Positions 7,247 through 14,838 of a stretch of DNA of 19,329 nucleotides are shown piece by piece. The notes beneath the pieces were generated by a model. That model searched no databases and was not told the origin of the DNA. It worked only from the letters and a program-made list of their open reading frames with translations. Numbering within the stretch: position 1 is the stretch's first letter; each line of letters opens with the position of its first letter. The translations under genes and the position numbers were made by a program. Location of the stretch: positions 1 through 19,329 of the forward strand of contig CATWID010000035.1 of assembly GCA_958350755.1 (NCBI GenBank), written 5' to 3'. The stretch comes from an uncultured Collinsella sp. GTDB lineage: Bacteria > Actinomycetota > Coriobacteriia > Coriobacteriales > Coriobacteriaceae.

Positions 7247-10200
7247 TAGCTCAGCCTCCCATGCTCGACCGAAAGCGAGAAATCGGCAAACGCGCAGGTG
7301 CTGGCACGGTGGCTCACGAGCACAATGGTCTTGCCGCGGCGCTTGAGCTCGTCGATTGCCTGCATCACGGACGCCTCGTTGAGAGCATCGAGCGCGCTGG
7401 TGGGTTCGTCGAGCAAGATGAAGGGTGCGTCGTTGAGGAAGATGCGCGCAAGGCCGATGCGCTGGCGCTCGCCGCCCGAAAGCGAGTCGCCCAGCTCGGC
7501 AACGGGCGTGTCGAGTCCCTGCGGCAGACGGTCGATGAGCGTGGTGAGTGAGGCGGAGCGGCAAGCGTCGAGCAGCTCGGCATCGGTGGCGTTGGCGTGC
7601 GCGACCAGCAGGTTCTCGCGTACGGTGCCGCAGAACAGATGCGTGTCCTGGGTCATATAGGCCTCGTGGCTGCGCAGGCTCGCCGTGTTGATGTGGCGGG
7701 CATCGACGCCGCTCACCGTGATGGTGCCGGCTGCGGGGTCCCAAAAGCGCATGAGCAGCTTAAGCAGCGTCGACTTGCCCGAACCCGAGCGCCCCATGAT
7801 GCAGGTCATGGTACCGGGCGCAAAGGTGCAGGTCACGTCGTCGAGGATGAGACTCGCAGCGGTGTCGTTCGCGACCTGCTCTGTGGCGCCCGCACCGCCC
7901 GCGTCCACGCCGCCCACATAGCTAAAGCTCACATGCTCGGCTGCGGCGCCGGCAAACTCAACGTTCTGTCCATCGGCGACCTCGGCGCACTGGGGCCGCT
8001 CGTCGAGCAAATCGAGCACGCGTGCGCCCGAGGCGAGCGTCTCCTGCAGTGAGGCGCCCAGGCGGCTCACGGCCATCACCGAGCCAAACGACGACACAAA
8101 GGTAAAGACGGCGACAAACGCCGCGGCAAAATCAATCGTTCCCGCAGAAACCAGCTGCAGCGCACGCTCGAGCATCACCAGATTGGCCGCAAGAATAAGC
8201 GCATCGGCTACGGCCTCGCTGGCCGCCTGGCGGCGCTTGAGGCGCGCGTCCACGGCGCCGACTTGCTCGGTCAGCTTGCCCAGGGCACGGCTGCGATCGG
8301 CGCCACCGGCAAACTGGATAGTCTCGGACGCGCCGCGTAGACTGTCGAGCACAAAGGCACCCAGCTTACCGGCGCCCTCGCGGCTCTGGCGGCCGGTGGT
8401 GCCGCACGCCTTGGCCGAGGTCAGGGGCAGCAGCACGCCCAGGACCGCGTAGGCCACGAGCGCGATGCCCGCGAGCTCGGGGCTCACAGCCAGCAAAAAG
8501 CCCTCAAACACAACGGTGCAGACCAGAGCGATGGCAATGGGCGAGATGGTGTGCGCGTAGAAGACCTCGAGCAGCTCGATATCCGAGGTGACCAGGCTCA
8601 CGAGCTCGCCCTTGCCGCGGCCCTCGAGCTTGGCGGGGGCGAGCTGGCGCAGGGCGCCAAACACCAGGTTGCGAATGTGTGCGAGCAGACGGAATGCGAT
8701 GTAATGGTTGCAGAGCTGCTCGCCGTAGTGGAGCGGCCCGCGTGCGATGCCGCAGGCGGCACAGGCCGCGCATGCTGCGATAAGACCAAGCCCCAAGGCG
8801 TTGCGGCCCAGCGCGGCCATAAGGCCAAAGGCGCCAAAGGCCGGCACGAACGCGGCAGTGAGCATGCCAATGCTGCCCAGCGCGACGGCTAGCACAAGCC
8901 AGCCGGCAAGCGGTCGGACGAGCCCCATCATGCGCCACATGATGGACGGCGCCGAGCGACGGGCGCGGCCGGAGTCAGGCGCCGCGGCAGCGGAAGACGA
9001 GCCAGCACCGTTGAGGCCATCGGTACAGGCGGGGCTGCCGTCAACAGCCTCAACCGCGCCGGCATCCTCGGCATCACCCTCCGCATACGCATATGCCGAG
9101 AGTTGCTCCTGACTGTTCCACATGCGCGCATAGGCGCCCGCGGTGGCCAGGAGCTCGCCGTGAGTCCCGCGCTCGACAATACGGCCACGCTCCAGCACCA
9201 GGATCTGATCGGCGCCTACGATCGTCGACAGGCGGTGTGCCACCACGATTACGGTGTGCCCGCCGGCGAGCGATGCAATGACCTCGCCGATTGCGGCTTC
9301 GCTTGCGGCGTCCACATTGCTCGTCGCCTCGTCAAACACATAGATCGGCGAGTCGTGCAGCAGGGCGCGGGCCATGCACACGCGCTGGCGCTGACCGCCC
9401 GAAAGGTTGGTGCCGCCCTCGTTAATCACCATGTCGAGCCCGCCGTTGGCCTGCACAAAGGCCGCCACGCGCGTGCGGTCGAGTGCGCGCAAAAGCTCGG
9501 TATCGGTGGCGCTGGGCTGGGCGAGCAGCAGGTTGTCGCGCAGGGTGCCGGCAAACAGGTAACCGTTGGTGGGCACCAGGGTGACGGCGCGCATGAGTGA
9601 GGCGGCCGTGGCGTCGCGCAGCTCGACGCCGCCGATGCGAACGCTGCCACGGTAGGCACCCTTGCGGCCCGCGATAATCCCCGCGATCGTGGACTTGCCG
9701 CCGCCGCTTTCGCCCACGAGTGCCACGAGCGAGCCGTGCGCAATGGTCGCGCTGGCGCTGTCCAGCACCGTGCGGTCGCCGTATGCATAGCTCACGCCCG
9801 CGAGCTCGATATCGCCGCGACCGTCAAGCTCAACATCGCCGCGCTCGGGCTCGGGCGTATCCAAAATGCCAAACATGCGGCGCGAGGCGGCCATGCCGTT
9901 CATGGCCGTGTGGAACAGCGATCCCAGGCGGCGCATGGGCAAAAAGAACTCCTGCGACAGAAAGACGATGAGGAAGGCAGCCTCAAAGCCAATCTTGCCC
10001 GTGGCGAGCTGCAGCGCGGCTACGATAATGCCGAGCGCGGCGCCCATATAGACGACCAGGTCCATAACGCAAATGGAGCGCAGCTGCATCACCAGCAGGC
10101 GCATGGTCGCTGTGCGGAAACGCTCGGACTCTGCGTTGATGCGCTCGTGCCAGCTGCGATCGGCCTGGTAGACCTTAAGGGTGGTGAGACCCTGCACGGC

Positions 10201-10812
10201 CTCCAGGAACATGCCGCCCAGATCGACATAGCTGCCCCAGTACTCGGCACCGATCTTTTTGGCGTTGCGCATGACCATCATGATGGAGACGGGGATGACC
10301 GGAACGCAGGCGAGCAGCAGCGCGGCGGGAAGACCCGCCTGGCCCACGAGCAGTACAAACAGCGTGATGGGTGCCAAGCCCGCAAAGAAGAGCTGCGGCA
10401 GGTAGCCGCCAAAGTACACCTGGAGTTGCGTGGCGCCCTCGACGCTGGTCTGGACGGCCTCGGCGGTGGGGACGGTCTCGGTGTAGGAGGGGCCGAGTGC
10501 GGTGAGCTTGTCGTAGACGAGCGAGCGCACGCGGCGGACGGCTTTGAAGGCGGCCTTGTCACCGGAACGCTGCGCCAGATAGATGGCGGCGGCGCGCACG
10601 ATGATGGCGCCGGCGAGCGGCGGAGTTGCCTGCGCGAGCGCGTCGACGGCGAGTGCAGCCGGCAGTCCGCCGGCAACGATGCCGCCCAGAATGCGCGCGA
10701 GGATCCACATCACCGTGATGTTTGCCATCAGCGCGATCCATTTAAACAGGACGCTCGCCACAATGTAGGGCGTTGCCTGCGGAACCAGGGAGAAGAGCCG
10801 CTTCTCGAACAT
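7246..10812 (-). CDS. cydDC: Fused CydD-CydC-type ABC exporter (thiol/heme-linked transporter)
   Basis: One 1188-residue chain holds two full ABC half-transporters. The first half has a membrane domain (~15-310, with YLPQLFFAGLAPIT typical of CydD) and an ATPase with Walker A GESGGGKST (367-375), signature LSGGQ (470-474), Walker B YVFDEATSNVD and HRLS. A Ser/Ala/Asp-rich linker (~575-630) leads to a second membrane domain with the CydC-like block around YGEQLCNHYIAFRLLAHIRN, and an ATPase with GRSGSGKST (from 1007), LSGGE (1111-1115), LLDEPTSALD and SHRAS. Both ATP sites look intact. In E. coli CydD and CydC are separate and export cysteine and glutathione, supporting cytochrome bd assembly; fused forms occur in actinobacteria. 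The start has AGGAGG upstream. No cydAB is in the window, so the substrate is inferred from family only; a general multidrug exporter is the main alternative. Confidence 0.82.
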   Translation of the reverse strand: MFEKRLFSLVPQATPYIVASVLFKWIALMANITVMWILARILGGIVAGGLPAALAVDALAQATPPLAGAIIVRAAAIYLAQRSGDKAAFKAVRRVRSLVYDKLTALGPSYTETVPTAEAVQTSVEGATQLQVYFGGYLPQLFFAGLAPITLFVLLVGQAGLPAALLLACVPVIPVSIMMVMRNAKKIGAEYWGSYVDLGGMFLEAVQGLTTLKVYQADRSWHERINAESERFRTATMRLLVMQLRSICVMDLVVYMGAALGIIVAALQLATGKIGFEAAFLIVFLSQEFFLPMRRLGSLFHTAMNGMAASRRMFGILDTPEPERGDVELDGRGDIELAGVSYAYGDRTVLDSASATIAHGSLVALVGESGGGKSTIAGIIAGRKGAYRGSVRIGGVELRDATAASLMRAVTLVPTNGYLFAGTLRDNLLLAQPSATDTELLRALDRTRVAAFVQANGGLDMVINEGGTNLSGGQRQRVCMARALLHDSPIYVFDEATSNVDAASEAAIGEVIASLAGGHTVIVVAHRLSTIVGADQILVLERGRIVERGTHGELLATAGAYARMWNSQEQLSAYAYAEGDAEDAGAVEAVDGSPACTDGLNGAGSSSAAAAPDSGRARRSAPSIMWRMMGLVRPLAGWLVLAVALGSIGMLTAAFVPAFGAFGLMAALGRNALGLGLIAACAACAACGIARGPLHYGEQLCNHYIAFRLLAHIRNLVFGALRQLAPAKLEGRGKGELVSLVTSDIELLEVFYAHTISPIAIALVCTVVFEGFLLAVSPELAGIALVAYAVLGVLLPLTSAKACGTTGRQSREGAGKLGAFVLDSLRGASETIQFAGGADRSRALGKLTEQVGAVDARLKRRQAASEAVADALILAANLVMLERALQLVSAGTIDFAAAFVAVFTFVSSFGSVMAVSRLGASLQETLASGARVLDLLDERPQCAEVADGQNVEFAGAAAEHVSFSYVGGVDAGGAGATEQVANDTAASLILDDVTCTFAPGTMTCIMGRSGSGKSTLLKLLMRFWDPAAGTITVSGVDARHINTASLRSHEAYMTQDTHLFCGTVRENLLVAHANATDAELLDACRSASLTTLIDRLPQGLDTPVAELGDSLSGGERQRIGLARIFLNDAPFILLDEPTSALDALNEASVMQAIDELKRRGKTIVLVSHRASTCAFADFSLSVEHGRLS

Positions 10813-11194
10813 GAAACCTCCTATGCCGTAACGGTGCCGGGCTGGGTCCTCGGCAGCCGCTTAGTTAGCCAAATGCAACTAGAGTAACATCGTGCAGCGG
10901 GTAAGTATGCCGAGGGTAATTTTTAGCCGATGAACTGCGTAGAAAGTTCAAAATTGTTGAGTGCGGCGAACTTTGTGGTGGACGGAATGCGGGCGCAATT
11001 TTGATCGTGTGCGGCCCGCTCCAAAACGTGTACGTCAGCCTCCAAAACCGACAAAAAATGACATGTTTGGAGGCTGACGTACATGTTTGGATAGGGGCAA
11101 GGGCGACGACGGACGAAAGTCACGCCTGTGCCACGTTCGATGTGCTAGCGTTTGGGTGAATAAAACGAGCCCGTGCGGAAAGGATTCGGACCGT
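10813..11194. other. Divergent intergenic region between cydDC and the larC2-like gene
   Basis: This 382-base gap separates two divergent genes. It holds the cydDC ribosome site (AGGAGG, minus strand), a GGCTAACTAA motif on the minus strand at 10861-10870, AT-richer DNA around 10915-10960, and a strong inverted repeat at 11029-11083. The last part before 11195 carries the ribosome site of the next gene. I see no tRNA, no coding region with family marks and no confident promoter hexamers. Confidence 0.6.
11029..11083. repeat. 18-bp perfect inverted repeat upstream of the larC2-like gene
   Basis: The arms TGTACGTCAGCCTCCAAA (11029-11046) and TTTGGAGGCTGACGTACA (11066-11083) are exact reverse complements, with a 19-base A-rich loop between them. 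Similarity goes on weakly outside, with CCAAAAC on the left and GTTTGG on the right, so each arm looks like a copy of a longer unit. No U run follows either arm. It could be a dispersed palindromic repeat, a regulator site or a transcription stop aided by structure. The pairing is certain; the role is not. Confidence 0.8.
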
Positions 11195-11680
11195 ATGCAA
11201 CGTGGAAGTACATCTCCGCTGTCCCGTGAGACCGATGCGCCCGAAACCATCGTCAAGCTGGAGTGCGACATCGATGATGCGTCGCCCGAGGTACTCGCCT
11301 ATGCCGCCGACCGCCTGCGCGAGGCAGGCGCCCGCGAGGTGCACTGGCTGCCCCTCTACTGCAAAAAAGGCCGCCCCGGATGGCAGCTGCAGGTGATTTG
11401 CTCGCATGAGGATATCGAACGCCTGCAGACGATTATCTTTTTGGAAACCACGACCAACGCCGTTCGTCGCCAGGTGATGGAACGCGTTTGCCTGCCGCGC
11501 CGATTCGAGCAGGTGACGACGCCTTGGGGCGAGGTATCCGTTAAGGTGGCGACTCTGCCCGACGGCAGCGAGCGCGCGGCTCCCGAATACGAGGATTGCG
11601 CCCGCCTTGCCCGCGAGCATGGCGCGCCGCTCCAACGCGTGATGCAGGCGGCTCAGAGCGCGGCGCTGCGATTTGAGTAA
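11195..11680 (+). CDS. Stand-alone LarC C-terminal (LarC2-like) protein
   Basis: LarC is the CTP-dependent nickel insertase that completes the nickel-pincer cofactor of lactate racemase; in Lactiplantibacillus it is made from two frames, larC1 and larC2. This 161-residue protein matches only the C-terminal half: KLECDIDDASPE (21-32), the LYCKKGRPGWQLQVIC strand (54-69), LETTTNAVRRQVMER (83-97), LPRRF and APEYEDCARLA (129-139). ATG at 11195 follows GGAAAGGA at 11177-11184 and is the last good start before the conserved part. No LarC1 sequence lies upstream: the divergent cydDC gene and a repeat occupy that side. It may have a role in nickel-cofactor chemistry elsewhere in the cell or a separate role; it may also be a relic. 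The frame is intact and its codon use matches neighbours. Confidence 0.8.
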   Translation: MQRGSTSPLSRETDAPETIVKLECDIDDASPEVLAYAADRLREAGAREVHWLPLYCKKGRPGWQLQVICSHEDIERLQTIIFLETTTNAVRRQVMERVCLPRRFEQVTTPWGEVSVKVATLPDGSERAAPEYEDCARLAREHGAPLQRVMQAAQSAALRFE

Positions 11681-11753
11681 CACGGTAGATGGGCTCCACA
11701 TCCGCCGGACCCCGTATTCAGCCCCCATCAACTCCGCTTCGAAAGGACTCCCC

Positions 11754-12302
11754 ATGAAATACCTCATCGCCTCCGACATCCATGGCTCGGCATACTGGGC
11801 CGAGCGCCTCTGCGCTGCCATCGAATCCGAGCAGCCCGACCGCATCGTGCTGCTGGGCGACCTGCTCTACCACGGCCCGCGTAACGACCTGCCGCGCGAC
11901 TACGCCCCCAAGCGCGTGATTCCGCTGCTCAACGCCCTGGCCGACCGCATCATCGCGGTGCGCGGCAACTGCGACGCCGAGGTCGACCAGATGGTGCTCG
12001 ACTTTCCCGTCATGGCCAACTACGCCACGTTGTTCGACGAGGCCGGCCGCGAGCTGTTCTTGACACACGGCCACGTTTTTGGCGCCGGTATGCACAACAG
12101 CGTCGACCACGTGCCCGCGCTGCCCGAAGGCTCCGCGCTCGTCTACGGCCACACGCATATCAAGGTTAACGAGGCAAGCGAGGCGCACCCGGGCCTGTGG
12201 CTCTTCAACCCCGGCAGCGTGAGCATTCCCAAGGACGGTACGCACAGCTACGGCATCTACGAGGGCGGCGCGTTCCGTCACGTGATCCTGGAGGAGGAAT
12301 AA
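11754..12302 (+). CDS. yfcE: YfcE-type metallophosphoesterase
   Basis: This 182-residue protein is a small calcineurin-like phosphodiesterase of the YfcE/MJ0936 type, which cleaves phosphodiester model substrates with a two-metal centre; its cell substrate is not known. Metal-binding motifs in order are SDIHGS near residue 8, LLGDLLYHGPRND (about 36-48), VRGNCD (~65-70), LTHGH (~102-106) and VYGHTHI (~126-132), and the family end FNPGSVSIPKDG is clear. ATG at 11754 follows GAAAGGA and starts the first strand; the open frame to 11673 would add unrelated residues. Its stop is two bases before the mazG start, so the pair is probably one transcript. Confidence 0.92.
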   Translation: MKYLIASDIHGSAYWAERLCAAIESEQPDRIVLLGDLLYHGPRNDLPRDYAPKRVIPLLNALADRIIAVRGNCDAEVDQMVLDFPVMANYATLFDEAGRELFLTHGHVFGAGMHNSVDHVPALPEGSALVYGHTHIKVNEASEAHPGLWLFNPGSVSIPKDGTHSYGIYEGGAFRHVILEEE

Positions 12303-12304
12303 CC

Positions 12305-13165
12305 ATGGCGCAGCACATGGCTCAGCAAAATGCCGAGGGCTCGCGCGACCTGTCCACGCTGGTCGACGCGTCGGCCGAGCTGCAGCATCTGGTGCAGACC
12401 ATCTGGCGCCTGCGTCAGCCCGACGGCTGCCCGTGGGACCGCGAGCAGACGCACCGCAGCATTGGCAAAAATATGATCGAGGAGGCCTATGAGGCGCTCG
12501 ACTGCATCGAGGCCGACGATGCCACGCATCTGCGCGAGGAGCTGGGCGACGTGCTCATGCAGGTCGTACTGCATGCGCAGATCGCGGCGGACGCCGGAGA
12601 GTTTACGCTGACCGACGTGGCGCACGATATCGACGCCAAGCTCATCCGTCGCCATCCGCACGTCTTTGGCGATGCGGATGCCGACAGCTCCGACGAGGTG
12701 CTCAAGATTTGGGACGAGGTCAAGCTTGCCGAGAAGGCTGCCAAGGACAAGGCTGTGGCGGCGGACGAGGCTGCGCCCGAAGGCCTGCTCGACGGCGTGC
12801 CCACGCACCTGCCGGCGCTGATGCAAGCTCAGAAGGTGTCGCGCAAGGCGGCGGCCGTGGGCTTTGAGTGGGAGACGGTCCAGGATGTGTGGGACGAGGT
12901 CGCCGAGGAGCGTGCCGAGTTTGAGGCCGAGGAGCCCGGCTCGCCCGAGCGCGAGATGGAGTTTGGCGACCTGCTCTTTGCCCTGGTCAACGTTGCGCGC
13001 AAGGAGGGAATCGACGCCGAGAGCGCCCTGCGTGCCAGCACGGCAAAGTTCCGCCGCCGCTGGGCCGCGATGGAGCAGATGGCGGCCGACGCCCACGTGG
13101 ATCTGGCCGAGCTTTCGACCCACGGCCTCAATGACCTCTGGGATGCCGCAAAGGCAGAGGAGTAA
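12305..13165 (+). CDS. mazG: Nucleoside triphosphate pyrophosphohydrolase MazG
   Basis: MazG hydrolyses nucleoside triphosphates, including non-standard ones, to monophosphate and pyrophosphate. The 286-residue protein has the two-domain form. The N-terminal domain starts with the family mark LRQPDGCPWDREQTHRS and has EEAYEALD with EELGDVLMQVVLHA; the C-terminal domain repeats the pattern with EVAEERAEFE and EMEFGDLLFALVNVAR. VSRKAAAVGFEW joins them. A charged Lys/Ala/Glu linker separates the domains around residues 140-160. The start has GGAGGAGG within the yfcE end. A hairpin with a T-rich tail follows the stop. mazG next to eno, an FtsB-like gene and ppx is an order known from other actinobacteria. 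Confidence 0.95.
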   Translation: MAQHMAQQNAEGSRDLSTLVDASAELQHLVQTIWRLRQPDGCPWDREQTHRSIGKNMIEEAYEALDCIEADDATHLREELGDVLMQVVLHAQIAADAGEFTLTDVAHDIDAKLIRRHPHVFGDADADSSDEVLKIWDEVKLAEKAAKDKAVAADEAAPEGLLDGVPTHLPALMQAQKVSRKAAAVGFEWETVQDVWDEVAEERAEFEAEEPGSPEREMEFGDLLFALVNVARKEGIDAESALRASTAKFRRRWAAMEQMAADAHVDLAELSTHGLNDLWDAAKAEE

Positions 13166-13172
13166 GACTGCG

Positions 13173-13214
13173 GGGGCGACGGGACGGACTTTCTCATCGC
13201 CCCTATTATTTTTT
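13173..13214 (+). terminator. Intrinsic terminator after mazG
   Basis: GGGGCGA (13173-13179) pairs with TCGCCCC (13197-13203), leaving a 17-base loop, and is followed by TATTATTTTTT. It starts eight bases after the mazG stop and lies just before the enolase promoter, so it separates the two transcripts. Confidence 0.75.
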
Positions 13215-13221
13215 AAAAAGA

Positions 13222-13251
13222 TTGTATCCCTTGGCTAACTTAGGGCATAAT
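13222..13251 (+). promoter_or_regulatory. Putative enolase promoter
   Basis: TTGTAT (13222-13227) and CATAAT (13246-13251) are spaced by 18 bases and lie about 100 bases before the eno start, right after the mazG terminator. They resemble vegetative -35 and -10 boxes with four and five of six matches. The spacer holds one copy of GGCTAACTTA and a second copy lies about ten bases after the likely start point, a layout suited to repressor control. Confidence 0.6.
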
Positions 13252-13277
13252 GCAAAAAGTGCGATAAGGCTAACTTA
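13233..13277 (+). promoter_or_regulatory. Paired GGCTAACTTA motif over the eno promoter
   Basis: The ten bases GGCTAACTTA occur at 13233-13242 (inside the promoter spacer) and 13268-13277 (early transcribed region), 35 bases apart. A similar GGCTAACTAA lies on the minus strand at 10870-10861 upstream of cydDC. The motif resembles the right half of the DtxR/IdeR iron box (GGCTAACCTAA), while the left halves match poorly. The repeats are seen directly; a regulator is inferred. Confidence 0.45.
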
Positions 13278-13353
13278 TGAACCTGCGCGCCGCTGTAGCG
13301 TGCAAGCCGTGTCGCCAAGCATTCAACCCGTTTCCAAGTGAGAGGGAGACAAC

Positions 13354-14643
13354 ATGAGCGATATTTTGGACGTCTACGGTCGCGAGGTGCTCGACAGCCG
13401 CGGCAATCCCACCGTCGAGGTCGAGGTCGTGCTCGAGGACGGCAGCTTTGGCCGCGCAATGGTGCCTTCGGGTGCTTCGACCGGCGCCTTTGAGGCCTGC
13501 GAGCTGCGTGATGGCGACAAGGGCCGCTATCTGGGCAAGGGCGTCTTTCGGGCCGTCGAGCACGTCAACAACGAGTGCGCTAACGCCGTCGTGGGCCTCG
13601 ACGCCTTCGACCAGCGCGCCGTCGATGCCGCGCTGATTGCCGCGGACGGTACCCCCAACAAGACCAAGCTCGGTGCCAACGCCATCCTGGGCGTGTCGTT
13701 GGCCGTCGCCCGCGCCGCTGCCGAGTCGGCGGGCCTGTCGCTGTACCAGTACCTGGGCGGCGTCAACGCCCACCTGCTGCCCACGCCTATGATGAACATC
13801 CTTAACGGCGGTGTGCATGCCGACAACAACGTCGACTTCCAGGAGTTCATGATCATGCCGGTGGGCGCCCCGAGCTTTGCCGAGGGCCTGCGTTGGTGCG
13901 CCGAGGTCTACCACACCCTCAAGGGCGTGCTGCACGAGGCCGGCCTGGGCGGCGGCGTGGGCGACGAGGGCGGCTTTGCGCCCAACCTCAAGACCAATGC
14001 CGAGCCGTTCGAGTACATCACCAAGGCCGTCGAGAAGGCTGGCTTTAAGCCCGGCGTCGACTTCATGTACGCCATGGATCCGGCGTCCACCGAGTTCTAC
14101 AACGCTGAGACCGGTATGTATGAGCTCAAGGGCGAGGGCGTGGAGTACACGAGTGCCCAGATGGTTGATTACTGGGAGAAGCTTGTCGACACCTATCCCA
14201 TCATCTCCATCGAGGACGGCATGGCCGAGGAAGACTGGGACGGCTGGGTTGAGCTCACCCGTCGCATTGGCAACAAGGTGCAGCTGGTGGGCGACGACCT
14301 GTTCGTCACCAACACCGAGCGCCTCAAGAAGGGCATCGAGCTGGGTGCCGCCAACGCGATCCTGGTCAAGGTCAATCAGATCGGCACGCTCACCGAGTCG
14401 CTCGAGGCCATCGAGACCGCCAAGGAGGCCGGTTACGCCTGCATCGTGAGTCACCGCTCCGGCGAGACCGAGGATTCCACGATCGCCGACCTGGTCGTGG
14501 GCGTCAATGCCGGCCAGATCAAGTCGGGCGCCCCGTGCCGCAGCGACCGTATCGCCAAGTACAACCAGCTCATTCGCATCGAGGACGAGCTCGAGGGCAG
14601 CGCGCGCTACGCCGGCAAGGCCGCGTTCTACAACATTCGCTAA
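13354..14643 (+). CDS. eno: Enolase (phosphopyruvate hydratase)
   Basis: Enolase converts 2-phosphoglycerate to phosphoenolpyruvate in glycolysis, with two magnesium ions. The 429-residue length is standard. Visible marks are the N-terminal YGREVLDSRGNPTVEVEV, the mobile loop PSGASTGAFEA, LGANAILGVSLA, GGVHADNNVDFQEFMIMP, GDEGGFAPN with the catalytic Glu, the metal ligands in AMDPASTEFY, SIEDGMAEEDWDGW and LVGDDLFVTN, the catalytic Lys in AILVKVNQIGTL, and SHRSGETED. The ATG follows AGAGGGAG. It has its own promoter and ends before a strong terminator, so it can be expressed apart from neighbours. Codon use is strongly biased, as expected for a highly expressed gene. Confidence 0.99.
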   Translation: MSDILDVYGREVLDSRGNPTVEVEVVLEDGSFGRAMVPSGASTGAFEACELRDGDKGRYLGKGVFRAVEHVNNECANAVVGLDAFDQRAVDAALIAADGTPNKTKLGANAILGVSLAVARAAAESAGLSLYQYLGGVNAHLLPTPMMNILNGGVHADNNVDFQEFMIMPVGAPSFAEGLRWCAEVYHTLKGVLHEAGLGGGVGDEGGFAPNLKTNAEPFEYITKAVEKAGFKPGVDFMYAMDPASTEFYNAETGMYELKGEGVEYTSAQMVDYWEKLVDTYPIISIEDGMAEEDWDGWVELTRRIGNKVQLVGDDLFVTNTERLKKGIELGAANAILVKVNQIGTLTESLEAIETAKEAGYACIVSHRSGETEDSTIADLVVGVNAGQIKSGAPCRSDRIAKYNQLIRIEDELEGSARYAGKAAFYNIR

Positions 14644-14715
14644 ACGGGCGAATTTGGCGAGGAGGAGGCTGACTCGGTTCCGCCCCGCCTTGGCTGGACG
14701 CCGCAAAGCGCTGTG

Positions 14716-14747
14716 GGCGCTGGGCCATATGGCTCAGCGCCTTTTTT
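14716..14747 (+). terminator. Intrinsic terminator after eno
   Basis: GGCGCTGGGCC (14716-14726) pairs with GGCTCAGCGCC (14731-14741) over 11 bp with one G-T pair and an ATAT loop, followed by six T bases. It lies about 70 bases after the enolase stop, and is among the clearest stops in the window. Confidence 0.9.
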
Positions 14748-14786
14748 ATGTCGAGCAAAGGCTGGCGAAGGCGGTGCGGGCGCTCG

Positions 14787-14795
14787 TGCTATAAC
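14787..14795 (+). promoter_or_regulatory. Possible extended -10 promoter for the septum protein gene
   Basis: TGCTATAAC is a good extended -10 element (TGn plus TATAAC), about 45 bases before the ATG at 14839 and shortly after the eno terminator. No convincing -35 box is seen, which is acceptable for extended -10 promoters. Confidence 0.45.
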
Positions 14796-14838
14796 TAAAG
14801 GACTTAGCGCAAACAAACCTCAACCGCACAAGGCGCAC

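Noticed and set aside
9736..10887. 383-codon plus-strand open frame opposite the ABC exporter
   Set aside because: It mirrors the transporter and has low-complexity His/Gly/Ala content without domain marks.
10813..11194. Upstream LarC1 half joined to the LarC2-like gene by frameshift
   Set aside because: The 382 bases before the gene contain no LarC N-terminal motifs in any plus-strand frame and are followed leftward by the divergent exporter.
13270..14706. Long open frame (478 codons) antisense to enolase
   Set aside because: It is the complement of a highly biased GC-rich gene, where stops are rare in the mirror frame. It shows no family motifs and enolase is certain.
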